A stretch of 64,000 nt of DNA from an uncultured Alkaliphilus sp. (GCA_938074565.1 CALJEQ010000043.1:1-64000), one strand, 5' to 3'. Positions 8,615 to 17,359 are shown, counted from the stretch's first letter. Notes: generated from the sequence alone by a model not told the origin. Made by a program: numbers and translations.

Positions 8615-9187
8615 TTATTTTTTTTCAACAATTATAATAATTGGTGGATCATTTTTTCTGTTCATATATTCTGTTTTAATAACAACAAATTCTTCTGATG
8701 GGAGGTTTTCTAACATTGTTAATACTGCTTCCTTTTCCAATGTTCCTCCTTCATGACCATAGTAAATCATAATAGAGATTAGTCCACCCTTTTTAAGTAA
8801 CTTCATCACAGAATGTAGAGCAGTAATCGTTGTATTTGGTTTTGTGATAAGGGTGTGGTCTCCCCCAGGTAAATAACCTAAGTTAAACATGGCAACGTTA
8901 ACTTCCTCTTTCACATATGTCTCAATATTTTCATGTCCCACTTGAAGTAGTTGAATTCCTTCAAGGGAATTAAGACCCGTTTCCATTAAACGCTTAGTAG
9001 TACACTCTATAGAAGTGGGCTGAATATCAAAGGCATATACCTTGCCTTCTTTTCCTACTAACTTTGCTAAAAAAACAGTATCATGCCCATTTCCCATTGT
9101 TCCATCTATAACAACATCGCCATTTTTAATTTTATTACTTAGTAATGTATGTACAAAGCTTGTTCCTCTTAAAATGGAAAATTTCAT
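8615..9187 (-). CDS. mnmM: tRNA 5-aminomethyl-2-thiouridine methyltransferase (YtqB/MnmM family)
   Basis: A 190-residue methyltransferase of the family once called rRNA methylase (YtqB). Visible motifs are DGTMGNGHDTVFLAKLVG for S-adenosylmethionine binding, YAFDIQPTSIECTTKRL, AMFNLGYLPGGDHTL and a C-terminal YMNRKNDPPIIIIVEK. B. subtilis YtqB has been reported as MnmM, which makes the terminal methylation in mnm5s2U at the tRNA wobble base. It follows the GNAT gene with no gap and has a GAGGAGA site, so the two are coupled. Confidence 0.85.
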   Translation of the reverse strand: MKFSILRGTSFVHTLLSNKIKNGDVVIDGTMGNGHDTVFLAKLVGKEGKVYAFDIQPTSIECTTKRLMETGLNSLEGIQLLQVGHENIETYVKEEVNVAMFNLGYLPGGDHTLITKPNTTITALHSVMKLLKKGGLISIMIYYGHEGGTLEKEAVLTMLENLPSEEFVVIKTEYMNRKNDPPIIIIVEKK

Positions 9188-9652
9188 TTATAATCTCCTC
9201 ATTTTTTGTATGCCTTTACATTTTCTACTGAAAAATTCTTTTGGTTCACAGAAATAATATTGATACTCCTCTAAATTACCTTCCCATTTATTTAAAGCAA
9301 CTGCTAACTCTTCTGGGATGTTGGTTTTATCTAAAAGAGCTAGTTCTTCATGTTTTAGAAAGCCTTCTAATTCTGCTTTTCCTTCAACTAGTACCCAACG
9401 TATTCCTCTAAGGTCAACTACGTTAAAAGTTGATCTTAATAAACCATCTCCAAAACCTATACCCCTTTCATTTGAATGAATATAGAGTTCTTTTATAACA
9501 GCAAATTCATTTGAAGGTAAAATGACGGTAGCATAACCTAACACCTTTTCTCCATCTTTTACAACCATATAAAAGTCTGAATCTACTTGGATGGATTGAT
9601 CTTTAAAGGTTTCTTTAATTAATAATATATCCTTTTCAGTTGCTAATTTCAT
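9188..9652 (-). CDS. GNAT-family N-acetyltransferase
   Basis: About 154 residues. KVLGYATVILPSNEFAVIKELYIHSNERGIGFGDGLLRSTF matches the acetyl-CoA-binding core of GNAT proteins, with R/G-x-G-x-G/A as RGIGFGDG. The substrate is unknown. I use the ATG at 9652; the reading frame continues upstream with TTG codons but has no better ribosome site. It lies directly before mnmM and downstream of the rluB terminator, so it is probably the first gene of a two-gene unit. Confidence 0.75.
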   Translation of the reverse strand: MKLATEKDILLIKETFKDQSIQVDSDFYMVVKDGEKVLGYATVILPSNEFAVIKELYIHSNERGIGFGDGLLRSTFNVVDLRGIRWVLVEGKAELEGFLKHEELALLDKTNIPEELAVALNKWEGNLEEYQYYFCEPKEFFSRKCKGIQKMRRL

Positions 9653-9730
9653 TTCTATCAAGAAATCACAGCCCTTCAGATTATTCCACACCCCTATTAT
9701 AACACTATTATTAAACAATTTACAAAAGAA

Positions 9731-9753
9731 AAAGCTCATATTCAATGAGCTTT
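9731..9753 (-). terminator. terminator of rluB
   Basis: AAAGCTCAT and ATGAGCTTT form a 9-bp stem with a 5-nt loop. The minus strand continues TTCTTTTG. It lies 23 bp beyond the rluB stop. Confidence 0.75.
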
Positions 9754-9775
9754 GTTTCAACGTTTTAGTTAATTG

Positions 9776-10480
9776 TTACAATTTTTTTAAATATTTAATT
9801 TCATCGGTTGTTAAGTATCTCCATTCTCCTAAACTTAATTGATCTAATTCAAGTTTTCCCATTGCCACCCTCTTTAAATCGATGACAGGATGACCAATGG
9901 CATCACACATTTTCCTAATTTGTCTATTTCTTCCTTCACGAATGGTAATCTCTGCTATTGTATTTTTTCCGTCATGTCTTATAATCTGAAATTTAGCTGG
10001 AGAAGTAACATAATCTTCAATGGATAACCCAGTTTCAAAAGCTTTAATTTTATCAGGAATAGGTCGCCCTGTTATTCTACTTACATATACTTTTTCCACC
10101 TTGAACCTCGGATGGGTTAATCGATAAGTTAAGTCTCCATCATTGGTTAAAATTAATAATCCTGTAGTGTTACAGTCAAGACGCCCCACTGGGAAAATCC
10201 TTTGAGGAACATCGATTAAATCAGTCACTTTTTTTCTATTAAATTCATCAGAAAGGGTTGTTATATATCCCTTTGGCTTATTCAATAATATATATACCAA
10301 TTCTTCGTTTTGGCTTACTGGCTTTCCATTGTAAGATACTATATCAGCATCTGGATCTACCACATAACCCATTTCTGTAATGACTTCATCATTTACCATT
10401 ATTTTTCCGCTTTGAATATATTCTTCAGCTTTTCTTCTTGATGCCACACCACACATGGCTAAATATTTTTGTAACCTCAT
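9776..10480 (-). CDS. rluB: 23S rRNA pseudouridine synthase, RluB family
   Basis: A 234-residue enzyme with an N-terminal S4 RNA-binding domain (MRLQKYLAMCGVASRRKAEE, about residues 1-50). The catalytic domain contains the GRLDCNTTGLLILTNDG motif, whose aspartate attacks the target uridine, and REGRNRQIRKMCDAIGHPV. RluB/RsuA enzymes modify uridine in ribosomal RNA helices. In Firmicutes rluB commonly sits in the scpA-scpB-dacB-spmAB neighbourhood. That agrees with DacF and GerW lying further along this strand once the 21-kb element is removed. Confidence 0.92.
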   Translation of the reverse strand: MRLQKYLAMCGVASRRKAEEYIQSGKIMVNDEVITEMGYVVDPDADIVSYNGKPVSQNEELVYILLNKPKGYITTLSDEFNRKKVTDLIDVPQRIFPVGRLDCNTTGLLILTNDGDLTYRLTHPRFKVEKVYVSRITGRPIPDKIKAFETGLSIEDYVTSPAKFQIIRHDGKNTIAEITIREGRNRQIRKMCDAIGHPVIDLKRVAMGKLELDQLSLGEWRYLTTDEIKYLKKL

Positions 10481-10528
10481 AATTCACCTCATCATCTGTT
10501 ATATACTTTCTACTCTTTATTAAATCTA

Positions 10529-10972
10529 CTATATTAGTTTATCTCCATAAATATTCAGTAGTTTTAATCTTTCTATTTTACTCTTTAATACTTCTTCATC
10601 AGTTATATATAACCCTAAATCTTTCATCCGTTTAAAATAATCTGAACCTGCAAAAGTATAGCGCTTCTTTAAGCCTTCCTCCTGCTGAATTTCTTCATTG
10701 GCACAAGCAATTAAGTCTCCAGAGGCTAAACTTCTTGGAAGTTCTAATAAAGGCATCCCTAAACTTAACCTAATACTATTGTGACCTGCTAAGCTACCAG
10801 TCACTATGGCTTCTGTATGACCTACAAACAAACCAGCCTTTTCCCCTGCACATAAAAGGTTATCCAACTGATCTACCTTCATGGCATTATTACGGGGAGC
10901 GATGGATAAATATCGAATTGAATTTCCAATTCCACCTGCATATGAAACTAAAAGACAAAGATAAACTTTCAT
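10529..10972 (-). pseudogene. C-terminal fragment of a split FAD-dependent oxidoreductase
   Basis: This encodes the last 134 codons of the oxidoreductase whose first 292 codons are at 32974-32099. The native part begins GIGNSIRYLSIAP and contains LLCAGEKAGLFVGHTEAIVTG, the flavin-associated C-terminal motif of TrmFO/GidA-like proteins. The stretch from the ATG at 10972 to about 10933 (MKVYLCLLVSYAG) is read from element DNA and the shared core. It is not an independent gene: it lacks a nucleotide-binding domain and has no ribosome site of note. It follows rluB by about 50 bp on the same strand. Confidence 0.85.
10916..10964. other. left recombination junction (att site) of the integrated element
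   Basis: Chromosomal codons of the oxidoreductase end here and element DNA begins. The core CACCTGCATA (10933-10942) is identical to the right junction at 32098-32107, and CAATT precedes both copies with one mismatch between. The element-side arm, TGAAACTAAAAGACAAA (10943-10959), is the inverse complement, with few mismatches, of the arm beside the right core. Confidence 0.85.
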
Positions 10973-11471
10973 TTATTGCCGAGGAAATATTCAAATTTCA
11001 ACATTTTCCCCTATAACTTCTTTTTCCTATGCCTAAATGAAAGACTCTTTGTTGTATTTTGTCATTCCCCCTCACACCTTCCCTATTAGGGTGAATTTGT
11101 GCTTTTTAAGAGATTAAATTGACAAAATGTAATCATGGATACTGTCATTAAAACAGGAGGGGGTATACTTCTAAATTATTACTGTCCTGTTAATACTATC
11201 ATAAGGCTACCTTAAGGTCAAAGCCCCAAACCAAACAATTTATATAATAGACCTAATGGGGGCAATTTGTACAGGTAATATTCCCAATACTGGTAATATT
11301 ATACCCTTTAGAAATACTGACATTAACACTGTTATACAATTGTATGCCTTTTATTATGTTTTTTCCATTTTATATTTATTATAATCTCTTTACGATGGGG
11401 TTGTCCCTCTTAGTTTTAAGAATAAGTTTACATATTTTTATTATGTAAACTTAACTTCTCTGTAAAATGAG
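10973..11471. other. 500-bp gene-free left end of the element
   Basis: No credible coding sequence is seen on either strand. It holds an imperfect repeat of GGTAATATT near 11275-11310 and a perfect inverted repeat at 11423-11453. It may hold recombinase accessory sites or decayed sequence; nothing more can be supported. Confidence 0.5.
11423..11453. repeat. perfect 12-bp inverted repeat
   Basis: TAAGTTTACATA and TATGTAAACTTA are separated by 7 nt, 19 bp beyond the stop of the 73-residue gene. The AT-rich stem lacks a clear T run on the minus strand, so it could be a weak terminator or a protein-binding site. Confidence 0.5.
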
Positions 11472-11693
11472 TTATCTAGCATTTTCTTCTTTTTTATTAC
11501 AGTTCTTTTTACCTAATTGATCATTTTGTATTATAAATTCAATACATTCTTGCTGTATTGACTGTAACACCTTATTTGCTGCAATATTGTGAATCTTCAA
11601 TTCTTCTTCACCATAATTTTGCCGATTTCCCAAGTTGTTTACTATACTGATAGTTATTTTTATGTCCTCTTTGTTTTCATTAGTCCAAGCCAT
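11472..11693 (-). CDS. small hypothetical protein (73 aa)
   Basis: A small, charged, soluble protein with no recognised motif. It starts at an ATG 8 nt after GGGGGG, a usable ribosome site. It is rich in Asn, Lys, Glu and Gln and is predicted to be mostly helical after residue 28 (EEELKIHNIAANKVLQSIQ). It is the element gene nearest the left att site. Small proteins in such positions can be recombination directionality factors, but nothing in the sequence proves that here. Confidence 0.5.
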   Translation of the reverse strand: MAWTNENKEDIKITISIVNNLGNRQNYGEEELKIHNIAANKVLQSIQQECIEFIIQNDQLGKKNCNKKEENAR

Positions 11694-11766
11694 TTATACA
11701 TCCCCCCCAGTTATTTTATTTATTCATCTAGGGGTTTGTACTATTACTTTTTTATTTTTTTATTAC

Positions 11767-12825
11767 TTAAATCCATTCATGGGGAGTATGATTAAAGGGT
11801 CTTAATCCATGCTCTTCTTTATATTTTTCTAATATTTTCAACCTGTTTTCTGTTTGGTTTTTTATGTCCTTTAATAATTCAGCTTCTATACCTTGAGAAA
11901 ATGGACATGCTGATAAACATACACCACAATCAGTGCCTACCCGTTTCCATACACTAAAGCAACTCTCGGCATTAATCTTCCACCTCATAGTCCCCTCCAC
12001 ATCCTCCTGCGGGCCCTGTGGAATTGCTTTACCAGGGCAAGTAGTAGCACAATTTGAACAGATTTTACAAAATTCTTTTATTCCCAAATTTTCTTTTTCG
12101 TCTGGAATTAGTTCCATATTAGTAGTGACTACTCCTAACCTTACTCTTGAGCCATATTCATTTGTTATTAACAGTCCATTTCTACCTATTTCCCCAAGCC
12201 CTGCTTCCTCTGCTACTAAGGGAGCTACCAATAAATAATTACCATCCATATGGTTTCTAGCTTCATAGCCTAATTCTCTAATGAAATAACTTAAAATCAT
12301 TCCAATAACAGCGGTATTAACATATCCCTTTGTTACCTCTATACCCTCTCCTATTAAAGGGGCTCGATTAATCATTTCCTTGTCCATCTCCACTGCAAAA
12401 ACAATTCCATAGGAATGATGCTCTGTAATGGGTTCCCCATAATTTTCTGGGTGTCTCCCTCTATGGGAATAATAAAAGTCTTCTTTTAATTTAGTTATAC
12501 CCACTAAGTTAGCTCCATAATATTTAGCTAGCCCTTTAACTTTATTTGTTATTTCTTCTGAATTAACCTCTACTTTTCGAGAATTAACTTCTCCTTCCGA
12601 GTATTTTTTAATATCCCCTAAAAAACGAAAAGTTCCTTCTGCTATTGATGAGTTAATGGGGTGATAGGTGGCAGTTCCTTCTCCATAAGGGTAAGGTGCT
12701 TCCCTTAAAGCATCATCAATTTCTTTTTTTTCAGGATTTCTACGATAGTAGTCCTCATATTGTTTGCTTCCTTTTTGATAAGATGCCCTTGAAAAAATAA
12801 TATCCCTTTCATCTACCCTTTTCAT
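11767..12825 (-). CDS. reductive-dehalogenase-like iron-sulfur protein, soluble
   Basis: A 352-residue protein. The C-terminal third carries the two iron-sulfur motifs FCKICSNCATTCPGKAIP and CGVCLSACPFSQG in the arrangement seen in reductive dehalogenases (RdhA) and the related QueG proteins. The AESCFSVWKRVGTDCG linker and the N-terminal YYRRNPEKKEIDDALR are closer to RdhA than to QueG. The middle (about 130-240) would bind a corrinoid. It has no Tat signal (no RR-x-FLK motif), and no RdhB-type membrane anchor gene is adjacent, so it is probably cytoplasmic. Substrate unknown; respiratory dehalogenation should not be assumed. GAGGTGG precedes the ATG. Confidence 0.75.
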   Translation of the reverse strand: MKRVDERDIIFSRASYQKGSKQYEDYYRRNPEKKEIDDALREAPYPYGEGTATYHPINSSIAEGTFRFLGDIKKYSEGEVNSRKVEVNSEEITNKVKGLAKYYGANLVGITKLKEDFYYSHRGRHPENYGEPITEHHSYGIVFAVEMDKEMINRAPLIGEGIEVTKGYVNTAVIGMILSYFIRELGYEARNHMDGNYLLVAPLVAEEAGLGEIGRNGLLITNEYGSRVRLGVVTTNMELIPDEKENLGIKEFCKICSNCATTCPGKAIPQGPQEDVEGTMRWKINAESCFSVWKRVGTDCGVCLSACPFSQGIEAELLKDIKNQTENRLKILEKYKEEHGLRPFNHTPHEWI

Positions 12826-13048
12826 TTTCCACCTCTTTTTTACTTTTCTTATTAGGTTATTCTGATATTACAATTATTCAACAAGTTACATAGGTTTACC
12901 TGCTTATATACATTAGTTTAGGTATAATTTTATACTCTTTTCTTATTTTTTTCTATTATTTGCTTCAAAATATGGACATGTTGGCAATAATATGGATATA
13001 ATGTTAATTGAACTATGTTTAAAACTGTTTAAAAATGGAGGGATTTTT

Positions 13049-13544
13049 TATGGCATCAAAAGATTGTTCTTTTGACATTGTTTCTAAAGTTGATATTATG
13101 GAAGTAGAAAATGCTGTTAATCAAACAGCTAAGGAAATTTCCCAAAGGTTTGACCTTAAGGGTACTAATACTCAAATTGAGAGAAGTAATGATGACGTTA
13201 CTATTTCTGCTGAAGATGATTTCAAGTTAAGAAACGTGGTGGATATTTTTCAAACTAAGCTTACTAAAAGAAACATCTCTTTAAAAGCTTTAGACTACGG
13301 AAAAGTTGAGAGTTCTTTAGGTGGAAAAGTTAAACAGGTAATCAAGATTAGACAAGGAATTGACAAAGACCAAGCCAAGCTACTTACCAGCACTATTAAA
13401 GATTCTAAAATAAAAGTACAAGCCTCTATTCAAGGGGATGCTGTAAGGGTTTCTGGTAAAAACAAAGATGACCTTCAATCAATTATGCAAGTATTAAGGT
13501 CTGCTGATTTACCAATGAACCTTCAATTTATTAATTATCGTTAG
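13049..13544 (+). CDS. yajQ: YajQ-family nucleotide-binding protein
   Basis: A 164-residue protein with the family's N-terminal ASKDCSFDIVSKVDIMEVENAVNQT, central RFDLKGTNTQIE and C-terminal LRSADLPMNLQFINYR. YajQ proteins bind nucleotides or RNA, and some bind cyclic di-GMP as receptors. The ATG at 13049 lies behind GGAGGGATTTTTT; an ATG at 13034 is inside that site. It is transcribed alone on the plus strand and ends at a bidirectional hairpin. It is normally a core chromosomal gene, so its presence in the element is notable. Confidence 0.92.
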
Positions 13545-13576
13545 TTTTAAAAAATTTCATAATTATTTAAGAAATG

Positions 13577-13625
13577 AAATGCACCTTTTATTTTGAGTTA
13601 ACACAACTTAATTAGGTGCATTTTT
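13577..13625. terminator. bidirectional hairpin between yajQ and the gate-protein gene
   Basis: AAATGCACCT (13577-13586) pairs with AGGTGCATTT (13614-13623), giving a 10-bp stem with a 27-nt loop followed by TTTT. It lies between two convergent genes. Confidence 0.6.
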
Positions 13626-13646
13626 TATAATTAGTATTTCTATTAT

Positions 13647-14588
13647 CTAAAATATAATTAAATGAAGAATTCCCCTAAAGATAATACCAACCAAAGCAGC
13701 CATCATTGCTGGACGTACTACTTTACCCATCCTCGGCCCAACTGATACAAGTAGTGCAATTCCCACAGGGTCAAATGCATTGATGGTAAAGCCTGCAATA
13801 CGATTAAGTTCAAGGGCAGTTAAAGCCCCTTCTCCCATTAATTCCATTGTTATTGCCATCATTGCTGTACCCCCAGCCAAATACTTTGTTACCATCGGCA
13901 ATACTGCAATTCCAGGTATTCCCACCCTCACTAATAAGGGTGCTACTAACCCCTCTAACAAAGCAATTACTCCCATTTCTCTTAATATATTTACTAGGAA
14001 GATTGATAGAATTAATGGAGGAATAGATTTTAAAACAATTTGCAAACCCTCTTCTCCACCACCAAAGAGAACTTGTATAAAACTTCTTTTTTCCTTTGAA
14101 ATTTCCCCTATTGAAATTTCTTCCTCCACTATAGCATCTACTTCTTCCCAATAATTAACTAATTTATAAGCTATAAACCCTGATAATAATCCTCCCAAAA
14201 TAGACGTTAGTATAATAACAGGTAGATTTAAACCCACCACCGTCAAGGGAAAAGTGGCATTTGCCTGTGACATTACCAAAATAGACGCCAGTGTTGCTGC
14301 CCTCATCCCTTCCTTCACTTTAGCATCCTTTTCAATTATTTTGAAAGTGGCAATAGGAGCTGCAAAACTCACCAATAATATTTGTAACATTGCAAATACC
14401 CCTAAACCTGGTAGCCCAAAGGGAAGTAGCAAGGGTGATACCAATAAAGCAATTTTCCCTAAAACTCCCCTTTCTTCTAAGGTTCTCATAAATGCCATCA
14501 TCACCACCATAACTGGCAGTAACACATATATGGCAAGATTTATTCCCGTTTCTCCTGATTTTAGAATCAGATCAATGACTGTACCCAT
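13647..14588 (-). CDS. nucleoside-recognition (Gate) domain membrane protein
   Basis: A 313-residue polytopic membrane protein with about eight hydrophobic helices and two Gate-like repeats. One holds LPFGLPGLGVFAMLQILLVSF and the other VRVGIPGIAVLPMVTKYLAGG. Gate domains occur in spore maturation proteins SpmA/SpmB and in nucleoside transporters, but this protein matches neither closely enough to name. An acidic loop (EEVDAIVEEEIS) separates the halves. The ATG at 14588 has GGAGGAAAAACA upstream. It is a single gene inside the element; the substrate is unknown. Confidence 0.8.
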   Translation of the reverse strand: MGTVIDLILKSGETGINLAIYVLLPVMVVMMAFMRTLEERGVLGKIALLVSPLLLPFGLPGLGVFAMLQILLVSFAAPIATFKIIEKDAKVKEGMRAATLASILVMSQANATFPLTVVGLNLPVIILTSILGGLLSGFIAYKLVNYWEEVDAIVEEEISIGEISKEKRSFIQVLFGGGEEGLQIVLKSIPPLILSIFLVNILREMGVIALLEGLVAPLLVRVGIPGIAVLPMVTKYLAGGTAMMAITMELMGEGALTALELNRIAGFTINAFDPVGIALLVSVGPRMGKVVRPAMMAALVGIIFRGILHLIIF

Positions 14589-14720
14589 TGTTTTTCCTCC
14601 TTGATAACACCATAAGATATAATATGTATTGTCCTATTATATCACATTCAATTAGCTGTATTGGTATTTTACACCAATAGACTAAGTATTTTACCTTCTT
14701 TATTACATCTTAATTTCATC

Positions 14721-14984
14721 CTACATTTTATATAAATACCACCTACAAGTATCCAGTTCATACCTTAATTCTAACAATTTTAACTCTCCGTTAATACAGG
14801 TTTCACAGGTATATTTCATCATTCTATTACCAGCGAACTTATCCACTTCCCTTTTTACAATTCGTTTAATTTTAACCACTGTATTTTCTTCTGCTTCATT
14901 TAACAATCTAAATTTTACTGGTGTGGTATTTCCTTCATAGTCAAACCATGCCACCATTTCAATGGGTTTTCTTAAAAGCTTCAC
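14721..14984 (-). CDS. small partner protein of the Y-family polymerase
   Basis: A small conserved protein of about 87 residues (LLRKPIEMVAWFDYEGN at the start, LRYELDTCRWYLYKM at the end) often encoded directly after DNA polymerase IV-like genes in Firmicutes. It has a likely CxxC (YTCETCINGE). The start is probably the GTG at 14984, since AAGGAG lies 8 nt upstream. An earlier GTG at 14993 abuts that site. It is cotranscribed with the polymerase and so should share its SOS control. Role unknown. Confidence 0.75.
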   Translation of the reverse strand: MKLLRKPIEMVAWFDYEGNTTPVKFRLLNEAEENTVVKIKRIVKREVDKFAGNRMMKYTCETCINGELKLLELRYELDTCRWYLYKM

Positions 14985-14996
14985 AATCCTCACTCC

Positions 14997-16262
14997 TTAA
15001 AGTATACTACCCATCATAGGATATTCATCTTCTCCAACACCGCCTAAAAGAGGAACAATTTCACCATCAGCAAATATTCCCCTTATGATGGAGGCTTTTC
15101 CGTATTTATCCCTTAATCCATCAATTACCCCATCAAGGGTACGGTTTTTTTCTTGATTTATTCCATCAAAAAAGGATATTTGGTGGATTTCATCACTGGA
15201 TAATTCTCCAATTCTAACTCCAAGATGACGGATTTTCTCCCCCTGCCAACTCTCATCAAATAATTCCTTCACCGTTTGGTAAATTTCGTTGGTAATATTA
15301 GTGGGAGAAAAAAGTTTTCGCTGATGGGAATAATGGGCAAGTTCAACATTCCTAATAGAAACTGAAACTAAGCCACAACAACTATTAGCTTCCCTTAACC
15401 TCAATGCCACCGACTCTGTAAGGGAAAGAAGTATTTTATAAGCAGTTTCCCGATCCTCCACATCAAATTTAATGGTGCTACTATGCCCCATCCCCTTCAT
15501 GGGTATATAACCACCATTATGTACAGGGGATTCTTCAATGCCATTGGCATACATCCAAATTAAATGCCCAAAGGACTTCAATTTTCCTTCTAATAGTTTT
15601 ACATCGGTGGTGGCTAAATCTCCTATGGTATGGATATTAAGGTCTTTTAACTTTCTCATGGTTTTCCTTCCCACCATGTACAGTTCCTCCACTGGCAAGG
15701 GCCACATTTTATCCTTCATCTCATATTGCCACAGGGTATGCACCCTATCAGGTTTTTTAAATTCTCCTGCCATTTTAGCCATCAATTTATTGTGACCAAT
15801 GCCTATATTTACAGTGAAACCCAATTCTTTTTTCACCCTATCTTTTATCCTGTTGGCGGTTTCCACAGGCTCTCCATAATGAATTGACATTCCTGTGTAA
15901 TCAAGAAAGAACTCATCTATTGAAAACCGCTGTATACAAGGAAAAAATTCTTTAAGTAGCTGGTGGAGGGCTTTACTACATTTCATATATAATTGATAAT
16001 TTGGCGGAACTACAACAAGATCAGGACATTTTTGCCTTGCCTCCCATAAAACCTCCCCTGTGTTGATTTTAAATGCTTTAGCAGGAATGCTTTTGGCTAA
16101 AACTATTCCCCTTCTATCGGCTATAGAACCTCCAATTACAGAGGGTATTTCTCTTAAATCCCGCTTATTTCCCTGCTGTAATTCATAGACCGCCTGCCAA
16201 GATAAATAAGCGGAATTAACATCAATATGCATAATAATTCTATTGTTTGGTTTTAACACCAT
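14997..16262 (-). CDS. dinB: Y-family DNA polymerase (DNA polymerase IV type)
   Basis: A 421-residue translesion polymerase. MHIDVNSAYLSW holds the first metal-binding aspartate and RFSIDEFFLDYTG the SIDE-like catalytic acidic pair. NIGIGHNKLMAKMAGEFKKPD is the palm/fingers motif, VGRKTMRKLKDLNIHTIGDLA the helix-hairpin-helix thumb, and a little-finger domain follows. The C-terminus has no clear beta-clamp motif. It closely resembles YqjW-type polymerases, which pair with a small protein as here. A perfect LexA-type box lies 29 bp upstream of the start, so the gene should be induced by DNA damage. Confidence 0.92.
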   Translation of the reverse strand: MVLKPNNRIIMHIDVNSAYLSWQAVYELQQGNKRDLREIPSVIGGSIADRRGIVLAKSIPAKAFKINTGEVLWEARQKCPDLVVVPPNYQLYMKCSKALHQLLKEFFPCIQRFSIDEFFLDYTGMSIHYGEPVETANRIKDRVKKELGFTVNIGIGHNKLMAKMAGEFKKPDRVHTLWQYEMKDKMWPLPVEELYMVGRKTMRKLKDLNIHTIGDLATTDVKLLEGKLKSFGHLIWMYANGIEESPVHNGGYIPMKGMGHSSTIKFDVEDRETAYKILLSLTESVALRLREANSCCGLVSVSIRNVELAHYSHQRKLFSPTNITNEIYQTVKELFDESWQGEKIRHLGVRIGELSSDEIHQISFFDGINQEKNRTLDGVIDGLRDKYGKASIIRGIFADGEIVPLLGGVGEDEYPMMGSIL

Positions 16263-16290
16263 TTATCCTCACAACCCTATCTATACTTTA

Positions 16291-16302
16291 GAACGTATGT
16301 TC
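16291..16302. promoter_or_regulatory. LexA (SOS) operator of the polymerase operon
   Basis: GAACGTATGTTC is a perfect GAAC-N4-GTTC dyad, the Gram-positive SOS box core, 29-40 bp upstream of the polymerase start. Confidence 0.85.
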
Positions 16303-16335
16303 TGTATATATTATATCACTAATTAATAAAAAATA

Positions 16336-16347
16336 GAACATATATTC
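16336..16347. promoter_or_regulatory. possible second, weaker LexA box
   Basis: GAACATATATTC matches the SOS core with one changed position and is centred 45 bp from the perfect box. Two boxes upstream of polymerase genes are common; this one is less certain. Confidence 0.45.
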
Positions 16348-16357
16348 TTATGTAAAA

Positions 16358-16394
16358 AAATACCTTTTGCCATCGTGTTTAGCAAAAGGTATTT
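16358..16394 (-). terminator. terminator of the 16490-16866 gene
   Basis: AAATACCTTTTGC pairs with GCAAAAGGTATTT (13-bp stem, 11-nt loop), and the minus strand continues TTTTAC. Confidence 0.8.
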
Positions 16395-16489
16395 TAGATA
16401 TTTCATTTTAATTTAAACATTCTTTATGATAAAAATATTTTCACTCTAAATATTATATCCGTCTTTAAATCAACTCTTTATGTAACTAA

Positions 16490-16866
16490 TTAATGTAGTG
16501 GGTCTTCTGTTTCTCCCCCCATTTGACGGATGATATTTTCAGCAGCATATTGATCTTTTGTATCCACTTCCACCACCATTTTATAATTATAATCAGTTAT
16601 CTCTTCAAAACCTGCCATACCACTTATCATTGGGTTAGCGGCGGCAATTGGTGACTTACTGGGATCATAAGTATCATTTCCAGAGTGCATAACCAACTCT
16701 GATAAACTGGTACCTTCCTCAGTTGCTATGGCACTTGTAATATTATTTCTATCCTCCAAATAATCATCTTTTAAATCTAAGTAGGCATTGTCTAACCCTT
16801 CTTTTTTTAACTTATCGATGGTTTCATTTGCCCTTTTTAAGGTTCTAAAGTATCCTTCAACTTTCA
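16490..16866 (-). CDS. YflT-like general-stress-type protein
   Basis: A protein of about 125 residues beginning MKVEGYFRTLKRANETIDKLKKEGL. This resembles the YflT (general stress protein 17M) domain, where a residue-pair-repeat helix precedes a beta strand. The C-terminal half has YNYKMVVEVDTKDQYAAENIIRQMGG, a second ferredoxin-like strand-helix pattern. I start at the ATG at 16866 because GGAGG lies 8 nt before it. The longer open frame upstream has no such site and looks noncoding. Function unknown; the family link is modest. Confidence 0.55.
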
Positions 16867-17071
16867 TGTCTTCTACCTCCAACTCTCTACTATAATGTTT
16901 TATTTTTTTATTGTTTCCTTTTTGGGTGGATATAAACCAGTAGGGAGTGAAGTATTGTAGAGTCATGGTAGGTAACATATATTTTACAACATCTAGCAAT
17001 TGGGGATCTGCCATCGGTACATTTTCAAATTTAAAAGCTGTACATTAGGTCACTCTATAATTAATTTATAT

Positions 17072-17359
17072 TCAACTGAACTTCTTTTTAAGTTGACCTT
17101 CTACTATTGCGAAATATATAAAAAGGCTAATAAAGTTAATTGTTATAGTAATTTTTTCTAGTGTCAAATTCAACAATGTCAACACTGCCATAACTAAAAA
17201 TAGTATTAAACCCATATTTAATGCTATTTTAGGTGCTATCACTTGAGCATAGTCCCACACCTCTTGGGATTTTCGTGATGTAGGAGTTGAATAACCAGAA
17301 CATTTACTGATTTTTTTCACTGGAAATTTTTTTAGCAATACTCCTAACACTATAAACAC
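17072..17359 (-). CDS. SdpI-like small membrane protein, start uncertain
   Basis: About 95 residues, with an N-terminal hydrophobic segment, then KKISKCSGYSTPTSRKSQEVWDYAQ and two transmembrane helices. The motif matches the G-Y/V-R-T-P-x-S-x-K-x-x-E-x-W core of SdpI/YhfL-like proteins; SdpI of B. subtilis gives immunity to the SdpC killing factor. The only start codons are GTG at 17359 and the next GTG three codons on, but the GGAGG lies about 36 nt upstream of them. The open frame continues to that GGAGG without an ATG, TTG or GTG at the right spacing. The start codon may have mutated, so the gene may be decayed. Confidence 0.55.
   Translation of the reverse strand: MFIVLGVLLKKFPVKKISKCSGYSTPTSRKSQEVWDYAQVIAPKIALNMGLILFLVMAVLTLLNLTLEKITITINFISLFIYFAIVEGQLKKKFS

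Noticed and set aside
10529-10972. Reading the 147-residue frame as a complete small gene
   Set aside because: Its first 13 codons lie in element DNA and the shared core; the rest aligns as the missing end of the oxidoreductase at 32974.
11767-12825. QueG (epoxyqueuosine reductase)
   Set aside because: The Cys pattern is shared, but the N-terminal half and the AESCFSVWKRVGTDCG stretch fit RdhA-like proteins better; not fully excluded.
13780-14604. Plus-strand open frames opposite the gate-protein gene
   Set aside because: Antisense shadows of a hydrophobic-protein gene with no ribosome sites.
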